DNA from: Variovorax sp. 770b2
GTDB lineage: Bacteria > Pseudomonadota > Gammaproteobacteria > Burkholderiales > Burkholderiaceae_C
Assembly (NCBI RefSeq): GCF_900115685.1
Contig: NZ_FOXJ01000004.1
Coordinates: forward strand, 189,256 to 253,255
DNA: 64,000 bases
Direction of reading: 5' to 3'
Below the pieces are notes generated by a model, which saw only the letters and a program-made list of their open reading frames with translations, was not told the origin of the DNA and made no database searches. The position numbers and the translations under genes are program-made. Positions 24,073 to 32,525 of the stretch are shown here, in pieces (the stretch's first letter is position 1; each line of letters begins with the position of its first letter).

Positions 24073-24860
24073 AGTTCTCCGCCAACCTGTCGACGCTGTT
24101 CACGGAGTTGCCGCTGCTGTCGCGCGTGGGAGCCGCCGCGTCCCATGGCTTCAAGGGTGTCGAGATCTGGTTTCCCTACGAGCTGGATGCCAGGGTTCTG
24201 CGCACGGAACTCGAAAGCCACGATGTCGAGTGCGTGATGATCAACACGCAGCCCGGCAACGTCGAAAAAGGCGATTGGGGACTGGCTGTCGATGCCAAAC
24301 GAAGAACCGAGTTTTTGGAGTCGGTGGAGGTCGCCGCTGACTACGCGGCCGCCATCGGATGCCCGCGGATCCACGCAATGTCGGGCACGCTGCCGCCAGA
24401 CAAGACCAGGGAGGCCTCGTGGGACGTCTTCGCGAGGAACATCGACGACGCCTGCACCGTCGCCGCGCGCCGGAACCTTACCCTCATGATCGAGCCGCTC
24501 AACGAGATCGACCGGCCGACCTTCCTGCTCACCCGGCAATCCCAGGCCATCGACCTCATCGAACAGCTGGATCGCGAGAACCTGAAGATCATGCTGGACG
24601 TCTTTCATTTGCAGCGCGGCGAGGGGAACCTCATCGAGCGGTTGCGAGAAAGCCTTCCCCACGCGGCGCACGTTCAGATCGCTGACGTTCCTGGCCGCCA
24701 TGAGCCAGGCACAGGCGAGATCAACTTTGTAATGGTCCTTCGGACCTTAGAGCAGCTTGAATGGAAGGAATGGGTCGGCTGCGAATACTTTCCTAGCGAA
24801 AACACAAGCGCCAGCTTCGCGTGGCTCGCCGCGCTCGGAAGCCAGATGCGTTCCCGCTGA
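24069..24860 (+). CDS. hydroxypyruvate isomerase-like TIM-barrel protein
   Basis: A 263-residue sugar-phosphate isomerase/epimerase-fold protein of the Hyi/OtnI group. MKFSANLSTLFTELPLLSR at the start, GFKGVEIWFPYE, the metal and substrate Glu in LMIEPLNEID, and the C-terminal VGCEYFPSENT block match hydroxypyruvate or 2-oxo-tetronate isomerases. It overlaps the aldolase gene (ATGA), so the two proteins are made together and probably act in sequence on an imported C4 or related sugar acid. A weak AAACCC/GGGTTT hairpin at 24861-24883 follows the stop. Confidence 0.88.
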   Translation: MKFSANLSTLFTELPLLSRVGAAASHGFKGVEIWFPYELDARVLRTELESHDVECVMINTQPGNVEKGDWGLAVDAKRRTEFLESVEVAADYAAAIGCPRIHAMSGTLPPDKTREASWDVFARNIDDACTVAARRNLTLMIEPLNEIDRPTFLLTRQSQAIDLIEQLDRENLKIMLDVFHLQRGEGNLIERLRESLPHAAHVQIADVPGRHEPGTGEINFVMVLRTLEQLEWKEWVGCEYFPSENTSASFAWLAALGSQMRSR

Positions 24861-24883
24861 AAACCCAGTATCCATGCGGGTTT

Positions 24884-25253
24884 GCGGGGGTACAGGTGTT
24901 TTATCCCCCTTTTTTGTTGCGCTCAACTGGGCTGCTTTAGCCTGCTTTGCACAAGCTCACCCAGCCCCCGCCGGTAACGCATCTGAACGCAGAGCCATCG
25001 CAAGCGCATGCAGTTCTGTCCTTCATATAAACCTTCTTGACGTAGTTCTTCATCCTTACGGATACGACGGCTCAGAAGTTTCGAGCGCGGACCCCGTCAA
25101 CTCGACGCAAGACACCGGTCATTACGAGAGGGCTACGTATCGCCCGTCCAGTGATTTCCATGAAGTCGTGCGCAAGGCGCTCGAAAATTACGAGCGACAA
25201 CTAGGGCACAGGCTTCCCCCTCGTGTTCACCGAGGAACGCCGTCATTGCATCC
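24884..25253. other. non-coding stretch
   Basis: About 370 bp between the isomerase-like gene and the convergent LysR stop. One open plus-strand frame crosses it but has no start with a ribosome site, no family resemblance, and mixed composition. No RNA gene or mobile-element piece was seen. Confidence 0.45.
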
Positions 25254-26147
25254 TCAGGCAGAGACGGCCCCGCCATCCGGCGGCTTATTGCAGAACTCGA
25301 TCAGGAGCTCGATCAGGACGCGTATCTTTCTCGCGGGGTGCTGGCCGGGAGGACGGATGACATAGGCGCCTGCCGGCGGCGGCGGATAGCGCTTCATGAC
25401 CTGCACGAGTGCTCCCGCGGCCACGTATTCATGCGTGAGCCAATCGGGCAGATAGGCGATCCCGAGTCCTGCCACCGCGGCGGCAAGCAACGCCAAACCG
25501 TTGTCGGCCTTGAAGCGCCCCTGCGGCCGAACAGTCACGATCCGGTCGCCATCCATCAACTGCCAGGCCTCGGTCCCCTGCATCAAGGCTTCATGGCCAC
25601 CAAGCTCCTCCGGTGTTTCGGGCGACCCGTGCGCGGCAACATAACCCGGACTCGCGACGAGCTTGCCGTGGATGGGGCCGACGCGCCTTGCGACCAGGTT
25701 TGAATCCTCAAGATAGCCGACCCGTATTGCACAGTCATACCCTTCCGCGATGAGATCCACGAAGCGATCGCTGTAGCACGTCTGGATCTGCAACTGAGGG
25801 TGGCGGCGCGCCAGCTCCGCGAGCATGGGAGCGAAGTGCGTGGGCCCGAAGGTCACGGGCACAGCGATTCTCAGGCGCCCGCGCAGGTCGCCCGTAGGCA
25901 GGATCGTTTCCTTTGCCACATCGATCTCGGCGCAGATCCTGGCTGCATGGTCCCGGAACGTGGCGCCCGCTTCCGTGAGAGCGGCCCCGCGCGTGGAACG
26001 CGCAAGAAGCTGGACACCAAGTTCCTCTTCCAGCCGGATCAGCCGTCGGCTCACCATCGACTTGGAGATGCCGAGCCGAACTGCAGCAGGCGAAATACCC
26101 CCCGCATGCGCAACCTCGACGAATGTACGCAGGTCTTCGATGTCCAA
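25254..26147 (-). CDS. LysR-family regulator of the isochorismatase-like gene
   Basis: A 297-residue LysR-type regulator with helix-turn-helix GGISPAAVRLGISKSMVSRR and the effector-domain pattern LRIAVPVTFGPTHFAPMLAEL. No ATG is available near the family start; a TTG at 26147 (LDIEDLRTFVEVAH) with AAGGA eight bases upstream gives the normal N-terminus, whereas longer frames run into the neighbouring gene. It is divergent from the isochorismatase-family gene with about 150 bp between them, so that gene is the likely target. Belongs to the CrgA/YafC-like branch by its GCAIRVGYLEDSNLVARR segment. Confidence 0.85.
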   Translation of the reverse strand: MDIEDLRTFVEVAHAGGISPAAVRLGISKSMVSRRLIRLEEELGVQLLARSTRGAALTEAGATFRDHAARICAEIDVAKETILPTGDLRGRLRIAVPVTFGPTHFAPMLAELARRHPQLQIQTCYSDRFVDLIAEGYDCAIRVGYLEDSNLVARRVGPIHGKLVASPGYVAAHGSPETPEELGGHEALMQGTEAWQLMDGDRIVTVRPQGRFKADNGLALLAAAVAGLGIAYLPDWLTHEYVAAGALVQVMKRYPPPPAGAYVIRPPGQHPARKIRVLIELLIEFCNKPPDGGAVSA

Positions 26148-26298
26148 TCTGGCGTTCCTTGAATCGCGACACAGCTCGCCAGGAAATGGTACTACCGCAC
26201 CGGGATCAGGAACGCAATACTGCTTGCAGGAGGCATCGCCAAGGGCGTATCGCCGCCAGCAACCCATCCCGCTTACAGCGGCAACACAGGAACCACCA

Positions 26299-26949
26299 AT
26301 GACGCTCCGCAACGGCCTCTCTTCGCTTCTTCGTCCCGAAGATTCGGTCCTCGTTCTCATCGACCACCAGCCCTACCAACTTGCCAACTTGAACAGTCAC
26401 GAGCCGCAGATGGTCATCAACAACACCGTGGGACTGGCCAAGGCGGCCAAGGCCTTCGGCGTTCCCACCATCCTGACCAGCGTGATTGCGGAACGGGGCG
26501 GGCTCCTTTTTCCTCAGATCACCGACGTGTTCCCCGGGCAGGAGGTCATCGACCGTACGTTCATCAACACCTGGCAAGACAAGAAGACGGTAGACGCCGT
26601 CAAGGCAACGGGCCGCAAGCAACTGATCATCGCTGGCCTGTGGACCGAGGTGTGCGTCGCGATGCCGACGATCCAGGCTCTGGGCGAGGGTTGGGACGTC
26701 ACCGTCGTCACCGATGCATCCGGCGGCGTTTCCGTCGAGGCTCATGAGGTCGCGATCCAGCGGATGATCGCGGCGGGCGCGAACATGCTGACCTGGCTCG
26801 CAGTCGCCTCCGAATGGCAGCGAGACTGGGCCCGGACCGAGAGCGCCGCCGAGTTGACGAAGGTGATCACGCAACATGCGGGAGGCAGCGGCATCGCTTT
26901 CCTATGGGAGCAGCAGTTGCTCAATACGCCTGTGCCTGCCATCGCGTGA
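26299..26949 (+). CDS. isochorismatase-family cysteine hydrolase (YcaC-like)
   Basis: A 216-residue cysteine hydrolase of the isochorismatase superfamily, closest by eye to YcaC-type proteins. The catalytic Asp is in VLVLIDHQPYQ (D22) and the nucleophile Cys119 in LIIAGLWTEVCVAMPT; the cis-peptide region and INTW segment are also seen. Family members hydrolyse amides, carbamates or vinyl ethers; the natural substrate of YcaC itself is unsettled. It stands alone, controlled presumably by the divergent LysR gene. ATG 26299 was chosen because the family start (SSLLRPEDSVLVLID) follows it directly. The C-terminal LWEQQLLNTP is typical of this subgroup. Confidence 0.88.
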   Translation: MTLRNGLSSLLRPEDSVLVLIDHQPYQLANLNSHEPQMVINNTVGLAKAAKAFGVPTILTSVIAERGGLLFPQITDVFPGQEVIDRTFINTWQDKKTVDAVKATGRKQLIIAGLWTEVCVAMPTIQALGEGWDVTVVTDASGGVSVEAHEVAIQRMIAAGANMLTWLAVASEWQRDWARTESAAELTKVITQHAGGSGIAFLWEQQLLNTPVPAIA

Positions 26950-27174
26950 TGGGTCAGGAACAGGGACGAAATGCCCTTTCGAGCATGCGTTTGCTGGCGC
27001 AGTGAACATCTGGTCGTGGCCGTCACGGCAGCTCTGGTGTGCAGACGCAATGGCGTGTTGGTGATCGAGGCCGAAATGCGTTCGAGGCCTGGGGCCTCGC
27101 TGCACAAGCTGGTCGGCTTCGCGCAGGGCGCATCGGGCATCGGCTGGCTGCAGATGCTCGTGGCCCTGCGTGTG

Positions 27175-27351
27175 CGCGCGAGTTGCTCATGGGGAAGCTG
27201 GCGCACGCGAAGCGCAGTTTCGTCGAAGGTGTGTCTCTTGTGCGATGGGGTCGTCTGTGGGGAGGGGCCTCCGGAACAGATCTTTGCCGAGTCGCAGCGG
27301 GACCGGACCCGTTCGTTTCTGCGCAGCATTCGGGAGGCAAAGCGCCTCTAG
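27175..27351 (+). pseudogene. amino-acid ABC transporter ATPase, C-terminal remnant
   Basis: The last 40 codons of a plus-strand frame end with VCGEGPPEQIFAESQRDRTR followed by SFLRSIREAKRL, which closely fits the C-terminus of polar-amino-acid ABC ATPases (usual pattern GPPxxIFxxPxxERTRxFL). Upstream the match continues only in another frame (LAHAKRSFVEG, like the AKRVAD helix after the H-loop), so at least one frameshift is present. No Walker motifs remain. The remainder of 26950-27584 has no supportable gene. This is a decayed transporter gene. Confidence 0.5.
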
Positions 27352-27584
27352 TGCGAACGATCGTGGTGATTGCCGGCTGCACCCTGAACGATTGGGGGCA
27401 ACTGGAGGGCCGGGCTGCGAGCGGGTTACCTCGTGGAGGTCGATGTCAGCGCGGTGGTGCCGCAAGCTGCCCGATCTGCTGTTCCGCGAGGCGCGACTTC
27501 GCGCTCTTTCACAGCGCAGGCGCGGCTGGCTATATATAGTGCGGCGCTGCCATCCCCATCGACCAGCCCTGAGACCGCCACGCC

Positions 27585-28655
27585 ATGCCGCGCATCTGCC
27601 TGAACATGATCGTCAAGAACGAATCGCCCGTGATCGAGCGATGCCTGGCTTCGGTGCGACCGTGGATCGACCACTGGGTGATCGTCGACACCGGCTCGAC
27701 CGACGGCACGCAGGAGCGCATCCGCGAATTCCTGAAAGACGTGCCCGGCGAGCTGCACGAGCGGCCATGGCGCGATTTCGCGTTCAACCGCAACCAGGCA
27801 CTGGACCTGGCGCGCGCGCATGGCGACCACATCCTCTTCATCGATGCCGACGAGACGCTCGCGGTGCCCGAAGGCTTCGCCTGGCCCGCGCTGCCGGCCG
27901 ATGGCTACCAACTGCGTTGCGAGATCAACGACTGGCGCTACTTTCGCAACAGCATCGTGGCCACGCGCCTGCCTTGGCGCTGGGAAGGCGTGCTGCACGA
28001 GTACCTCACCTGCGACCATCCGCACGCGTGGGACAGCCTGCCGGCGCCGTCCATCCAGGTGTCGCACGACGGTGCGCGTGCGCGTAGCGCCGACACGTAC
28101 CTGCGTGACATCGAGGTGCTGGAACGCGCACTGCGCGACGAGCCCGGCAACACGCGCTACTGCTTCTACCTTGCGCAGAGCTACCGCGACGCGGGGCGGC
28201 TGGAGGAAAGCCGCGAGCGCTACGCGCAGCGGGCCACCATGGGCGGCTGGGAGGAGGAGGTCTGGTTCTCCGTGTTCCAGGTGGCGGTCGTCGACGAGCG
28301 CCTCGGCGCGGCGCCCGCGGCGGTGCGCGATGCCTACCTCGCGGCCTACCAGATGCGCCCTACGCGGGCGGAGCCGTTGTGCGCGCTGGCGCGCTATCAC
28401 CGTTTGCGCGACGAGTTCGCGCTGGCGCATCTCTATGCGCAGCAGGCGGCGGCCATTTCCCTTCCGGCGGATTCGCTGTTCGTGGATAGTGCCGTGTACA
28501 CGTGGCGCGCGCTCGACGAACTGGCCGTGAGCGCGTATTTCGCAAACGCGCGCGAGCAGGGCGGGGCGGCGGTGAAGCGCCTGCTGGACGAACGGAAGTT
28601 CCCGCTCTCCGAGCAGGCGCGCATCGAGGCCAACCGGACGTTCTACGGGCTTTGA
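27585..28655 (+). CDS. family 2 glycosyltransferase with TPR-like C-terminus
   Basis: A 356-residue cytosolic GT-A fold glycosyltransferase. It starts with ICLNMIVKNESPVIERCLAS, has the nucleotide-sugar loop VDTGSTDGTQE and the DxD-type FIDADETL, then LPWRWEGVLHEYL. The C-terminal half (about residues 175-350) is helical, with repeated patterns such as NTRYCFYLAQSYRDAGRLEE that resemble tetratricopeptide repeats. Bacterial relatives often modify proteins or surface glycans. It lies 200 bp upstream of a collagen-like surface lipoprotein rich in threonine, which could be its acceptor; that link is inference. Standalone transcription is likely. Confidence 0.85.
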   Translation: MPRICLNMIVKNESPVIERCLASVRPWIDHWVIVDTGSTDGTQERIREFLKDVPGELHERPWRDFAFNRNQALDLARAHGDHILFIDADETLAVPEGFAWPALPADGYQLRCEINDWRYFRNSIVATRLPWRWEGVLHEYLTCDHPHAWDSLPAPSIQVSHDGARARSADTYLRDIEVLERALRDEPGNTRYCFYLAQSYRDAGRLEESRERYAQRATMGGWEEEVWFSVFQVAVVDERLGAAPAAVRDAYLAAYQMRPTRAEPLCALARYHRLRDEFALAHLYAQQAAAISLPADSLFVDSAVYTWRALDELAVSAYFANAREQGGAAVKRLLDERKFPLSEQARIEANRTFYGL

Positions 28656-28855
28656 AGGCCCCCGGCGGGCGGGATCTGCAAGTCCGAACCCCGTCGCCGC
28701 CTGGTTCCCGATCGCTCATGGCGAATGCGTTGGATGAGGCCCGGCGCTGCGAGCCGCCTCGAGCGTTGTAAAAACTCCTTTCTGACGGATTTGTAATACT
28801 TGGATTAAGTAATCGTTGGTAACAATCGGCGCTCCCAACCACCAGGAGAAGAGCG

Positions 28856-30244
28856 ATGAAATTACCTTCCCATGCAGCCGTCAGCGCTGCAGCTGCGGCC
28901 CTTTGTCTGGGTCTTGCCGGGTGCGGCGGAGGGGGGAACGACGGACCGTCGTTCCCCTTTTTGCCATTGGCGACGACGCCGACCAACACCGGCGGGGCTC
29001 CCACCACCAGCAATCCGAAAAGCTCGGTCCTCGCAGGCGCCGGTGATCCGACCGCGGACATCGGGTCGGATGGAGATTTCTATCTGAACTACACGACCGT
29101 CTCGCTGTTCGGTCCCAAAGCCGGCGGCGCGTGGCCGGCGGGCGTGAACTTGCGCGGCGCGGACGGCGCGGCGGGTCCTGCGGGCCCGGCGGGCGCCATG
29201 GTTCGCTACGGCACCACCGACCCGCTGGCCGCCGTGGGTTCGGAGGGCGATTTCTACCTGAACACCACCACCAGCATCCTGTTCGGTCCCAAGACGGCCG
29301 GCGCGTGGCCGCTGCCCGGCGTGCCGCTGATCGGGCCGACCGGCGCCACAGGCCCGACCGGTTCGACGGGTGCAACGGGTGCGACAGGGGCAACCGGAGC
29401 GACGGGTACTCAGGGCCCGACGGGTTCGACCGGGGCGACGGGGGCGACTGGTGCCACGGGCGTTCAAGGCCCGACGGGTACGACCGGAGCAACGGGGGTG
29501 ACCGGTGCCACGGGAGCCCAAGGTCCGACAGGTTCGACCGGAGCAACAGGTGTGACCGGCGCCACAGGCGTCCAGGGCCCGACGGGTTCGACCGGGGCGA
29601 CAGGAGTGACCGGCGCCACGGGCGTTCAGGGCCCGACAGGTTCGACGGGAGCAACAGGGGTGACAGGCGCCACGGGTCTCACCGGAGCGACGGGCGCGGC
29701 CGGTCCCACGGGTTCCACCGGAGCAACAGGCGCTACGGGCGGCACTGGTGCGACCGGTGCCACGGGCGCAACGGGTCCGACGGGGGCAACCGGTCCGACC
29801 GGCGCGACGGGGCCCACCGGGGCGACAGGTGCCAACGGCGCCGGAGGCTACAACGCCAACTACTCCGCCACCGCGGCGACCGCCAACACCGTCTACCGCC
29901 TCAATCCGAGCGGCGTGGGCCTGACTGCGGCCGGCTCAAGCAACTTCGAAGGCTTCGGCGTGCTGCTTCCCAGCGATTGCAACCAGGGCAAGCTGAATGT
30001 TGGCTTCACGGGTGGAGCACCCGGCAACTACACGTTCCAGTTGGTCAAGAAATCGGCGCCGTCGTACGCCGTCACCTCGCCTACGGCACTGGCTTGCACG
30101 GTGGCCCAGGGCGGCACCAGTTGCACCTTCAATGCATCCAACGTCGCGGCTACCGGCGACATCATCTACATGCAGATGACCGGTACTCAGGACCTGGTTG
30201 CCGGCTCGACGATGGGGTTCGTGTCGCTGGTCTGCACGCCCTGA
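28856..30244 (+). CDS. collagen-like repeat lipoprotein
   Basis: A 462-residue surface lipoprotein candidate. Signal peptide with lipobox L-A-G-C (Cys23). Then two related modules, GSDGDFYLNYTTVSLFGPK and GSEGDFYLNTTTSILFGPK, each followed by GAWP. About 57 Gly-X-Y triplets follow (residues 160-331), dominated by GAT, GPT, GST and GVT, then a C-terminal globular domain of about 130 residues ending MGFVSLVCTP. The Y position is nearly always Thr, as in bacterial collagens that lack hydroxyproline. A good AGGAG precedes ATG 28856. It likely forms a trimeric stalk anchored in the outer membrane. Role unknown; adhesion or biofilm is plausible. Confidence 0.9.
   Translation: MKLPSHAAVSAAAAALCLGLAGCGGGGNDGPSFPFLPLATTPTNTGGAPTTSNPKSSVLAGAGDPTADIGSDGDFYLNYTTVSLFGPKAGGAWPAGVNLRGADGAAGPAGPAGAMVRYGTTDPLAAVGSEGDFYLNTTTSILFGPKTAGAWPLPGVPLIGPTGATGPTGSTGATGATGATGATGTQGPTGSTGATGATGATGVQGPTGTTGATGVTGATGAQGPTGSTGATGVTGATGVQGPTGSTGATGVTGATGVQGPTGSTGATGVTGATGLTGATGAAGPTGSTGATGATGGTGATGATGATGPTGATGPTGATGPTGATGANGAGGYNANYSATAATANTVYRLNPSGVGLTAAGSSNFEGFGVLLPSDCNQGKLNVGFTGGAPGNYTFQLVKKSAPSYAVTSPTALACTVAQGGTSCTFNASNVAATGDIIYMQMTGTQDLVAGSTMGFVSLVCTP
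29333..29848 (+). repeat. Gly-X-Thr coding minisatellite
   Basis: About 57 nine-base units encode the collagen region. Within it an 18-codon (54-bp) higher-order unit, VQGPTGSTGATGVTGATG, repeats several times between about 29400 and 29690 with small variations (TQGPTG, AQGPTG). Such arrays change length by slippage in multiples of nine bases and keep the frame. Confidence 0.85.
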
Positions 30245-30273
30245 CGCAGCAATACGCGCGCAACGGCAACTTC

Positions 30274-30297
30274 AACCCGCTTCGGCGGGTTTTCTTT
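30274..30297 (+). terminator. Rho-independent terminator of the collagen-like gene
   Basis: AACCCGC (30274-30280) pairs with GCGGGTT (30285-30291) around a stable TTCG tetraloop, followed by TTCTTTTG. It lies 30 bases after the stop codon. Confidence 0.85.
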
Positions 30298-30461
30298 TGT
30301 CCATGACTGGACGAGCAGCGCACCAAGAGCAGAGGCTGCAACGTGGTCGGGAGGAGGGCGTCTTGAAACAAGTCTGCGACGGCTTCCAAGGCCGATTGGA
30401 CAATGTGCTGCAAGGCTTCCGTCGCGACGTGGAGCGGCGAGACCCTCGCCCCGGAGACCGC

Positions 30462-31823
30462 CTACAGAAGCTTCGCACCCGAGAGACGTGTCGCCGCGAG
30501 GTCGATGCCCAGCGAGGTGTCGATGTGTCCCGCCTTGAACGCGGGGTCGCCGAGCACTGCGTCGACGAAAGACAGATTGGTCTCGACGCCGCGTATCTCG
30601 AAGGCCGCCAGCGCACCTTGCAAGCTGGCGATCGCAGCTTCTCGCGTGGGCGCGCTCGCGGTCACCGTGGCCAGCATCGTGTCGTAGTGCCTCGATACGG
30701 TGCACCCTTGCGCATACCCGGTTTCCACCCGGATTCCGGGCACAAGGTGCGGTGGCGCAAACACGTTCAGGAACCCGGTCGATGGCAGGAAGCGCAGGGG
30801 GTCTTCTGCATACACGCGCGCCTCGATCGAATGGCCTTCAGACGCGATGGGCAGCGGCGCAACGGTGTCGATCCGCTCGCCGCATGCCAGGCGGATCTGA
30901 GCCTGCACGATGTCGATGCCCGTGACTTCCTCGGTCACGGCATGCTGGATCTGAAGACCCGTGTTGAGCTGCAGGAACACGAACCCCGACTCGGGCGTGT
31001 AGCGCATCTCGACGGTGCCGATGCCGTCGTAGCCCATGGTCGACAGCAGGCCGGTGATCTTGCTGCCTGTGTGAGCAAGCTCGGCTGCGTCCAGCCGCGG
31101 CGCGCGGGCCTCCTCGATGATCTTCTGGTGGCGGCGCTGGACCGAGCAGTCCCGCTCGTAGAGAAAGCGCACGCCGCCATGGCGATCGGCAAGATACTGG
31201 AGTTCGATGTGGCGCGGCCTGACCAGGAGTTTTTCAAGATAGAGCTCGCGGTGGCCGAAACTGCGGGCAGCGATCGAGCCGGCCTGTCTCCAGGTGCGCT
31301 GCACGTCTTCGCGGCTGCGGATCGGCAGTATGTCGATGCCGTTGCCGCCCGCTGCCTTGACGAGCACCGGATAGCCGATGCGCTCGGCGGCCACGCGGAC
31401 CGCACCCAGGTCGCTTCCCAGAAGCGACGAACTCGGGCCCATCGGCATTCCATGACCGGCCACGAGCGCGCGGGCCTGCGTTCCATGAAGCGCATCGATC
31501 CATCGGGACGACGGCCCTATGAAGCGCATGCCGGCCGCCTCGACGCGCCGCGCGAAAACCGCGTTCTCGGCAAGGGCTCCGCAGCCCGGGTGGATCGCGT
31601 GGGCGCCGGTGAGCCGGGCAATGTCCAGGATCGCGTTCTGGTTGAGGTAGGTTGCCAGGACGTCGCAGCCTTTGAGGGCCATTCGATGATCCGCCTGCGC
31701 AAGGTAGGGGAGATCGCGGTCCGCATCGGAATACACGGCGATCGATTCCATGCCAAGTGCTTTCGCCGCGCGCAGGATCCGTGCGGCGATGGCGCCACGG
31801 TTCGCGATCAGAAGACGCCTCAT
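30462..31823 (-). CDS. degenerate biotin carboxylase-like protein
   Basis: A 453-residue protein with the full biotin-carboxylase (AccC) fold length, but with key residues replaced. NRGEIA reads NRGAIA (8-13). The glycine-rich ATP loop KAxGGGGGxG reads KAAGGNGIDI (156-165). The active-site block usually FxEMNTRxQVEHPVTE reads FLQLNTGLQIQHAVTE (283-298), so the catalytic Glu, Arg and Glu equivalents are Q285, G289 and Q293. The lysine matching E. coli K116 is also lost. K234 (QKIIEEA) and R365 (GIRVETG) are kept. No biotin carrier or carboxyltransferase gene is near. Third large gene of the ligase operon; probably not a carboxylase any more, perhaps regulatory or decaying. Confidence 0.85.
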   Translation of the reverse strand: MRRLLIANRGAIAARILRAAKALGMESIAVYSDADRDLPYLAQADHRMALKGCDVLATYLNQNAILDIARLTGAHAIHPGCGALAENAVFARRVEAAGMRFIGPSSRWIDALHGTQARALVAGHGMPMGPSSSLLGSDLGAVRVAAERIGYPVLVKAAGGNGIDILPIRSREDVQRTWRQAGSIAARSFGHRELYLEKLLVRPRHIELQYLADRHGGVRFLYERDCSVQRRHQKIIEEARAPRLDAAELAHTGSKITGLLSTMGYDGIGTVEMRYTPESGFVFLQLNTGLQIQHAVTEEVTGIDIVQAQIRLACGERIDTVAPLPIASEGHSIEARVYAEDPLRFLPSTGFLNVFAPPHLVPGIRVETGYAQGCTVSRHYDTMLATVTASAPTREAAIASLQGALAAFEIRGVETNLSFVDAVLGDPAFKAGHIDTSLGIDLAATRLSGAKLL

Positions 31824-31886
31824 GGCTGAACCCGAACCTGAACCTGGGTCGCAGCAAGGGCGGCGGCAATCGGGCGGTCCGAGGCG

Positions 31887-31997
31887 TCAGGCCTGGTCGG
31901 GCAGCGCAAGGAGATGTCCAGTCCGACCCATCGACATCTGCTTCTTCACGGTGATGTTCTTGCCTTCAAGACGAATGACATGCGGTGACGGCGACAT
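31887..31997 (-). CDS. possible small protein in the ligase operon
   Basis: A 36-codon frame (starting MSPSPHVIRLEGKNITVKKQ) whose ATG overlaps the TGA of the receiver-like gene as TGATG, the arrangement of a translationally coupled gene. It ends 63 bases before the biotin-carboxylase-like start. No family is recognised; it may be a real small protein or the decayed piece of a longer gene that once filled this gap. Confidence 0.3.
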   Translation of the reverse strand: MSPSPHVIRLEGKNITVKKQMSMGRTGHLLALPDQA

Positions 31998-32524
31998 CAG
32001 CGGATTTCCAACGAAAGCATCGGGCCGAGGTCGTGCGCTGCCTGTCGAGGTTCGTTGCGAGCCTTCTGCACGGGCGGCATCCTGCATCCGCTCGCGGCCA
32101 TGGCGATCCGGGGCGAACGCCGGCACAGGATCTCCAGCCGGGCGGTCAATTCGACATCGCCGATCGACGACATCACGAAGTCGCTTCGACCGGTCATGAG
32201 GATGCTCGGTGCCGCAGAGATCTGATGGGGGTGCAGAACCAGCAGGGTGGCGACATCGCGCGGGAAAAACGCCGCCAGCGCACGCATCTCTCCGACCACA
32301 TGGCGCCAATCCCCGTCGAATGTGAGCATGAGCAGGTCGAATCGACTGCCATGGCGCAGTGCCGCCGCGAGTTCCTGAGGTCGTTCGAACCCCGTGCTGC
32401 CATAGCCGAGGTCGCCCAGCATGCAGCGGTGCCGGGAGAAAAAGTATTCGATACCGAGCACTGCCGCATTGCCAGGACGGCCGTGCGCCTCATCGTCCAT
32501 TCGATGCGTGTCGTTCTTCATCAT
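31997..32524 (-). CDS. receiver-like protein lacking the phosphoacceptor
   Basis: A 175-residue protein that follows the OmpR-type receiver pattern without its catalytic residues. RFDLLMLTFDGDW (62-73) aligns with the usual xxDLxLLDxxLP, with Thr68 in place of the phosphorylated Asp. GRSDFVMSSIGDVELTARLE (112-131) aligns with GADDFVxKPxxxxELxARV, where the conserved Lys is Ser. No DNA-binding domain follows; the chain ends about 40 residues later. The first ATG at 32524 lies one base after the ligase stop, so the two are cotranscribed. It could be a phosphorylation-independent adaptor or a truncated response regulator. The assignment rests on pattern only. Confidence 0.6.
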   Translation of the reverse strand: MMKNDTHRMDDEAHGRPGNAAVLGIEYFFSRHRCMLGDLGYGSTGFERPQELAAALRHGSRFDLLMLTFDGDWRHVVGEMRALAAFFPRDVATLLVLHPHQISAAPSILMTGRSDFVMSSIGDVELTARLEILCRRSPRIAMAASGCRMPPVQKARNEPRQAAHDLGPMLSLEIR

Positions 32525-32525
32525 T

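Noticed and set aside
24757..25365. A 202-codon frame after the isomerase-like gene
   Set aside because: It overlaps the real isomerase and LysR genes in another frame, has no ribosome site and no recognisable domain.
29333..29848. Regular repeats that could look like a CRISPR array
   Set aside because: The period is nine bases in frame and encodes Gly-X-Y throughout. There are no unique spacers, and no cas genes are in the window.
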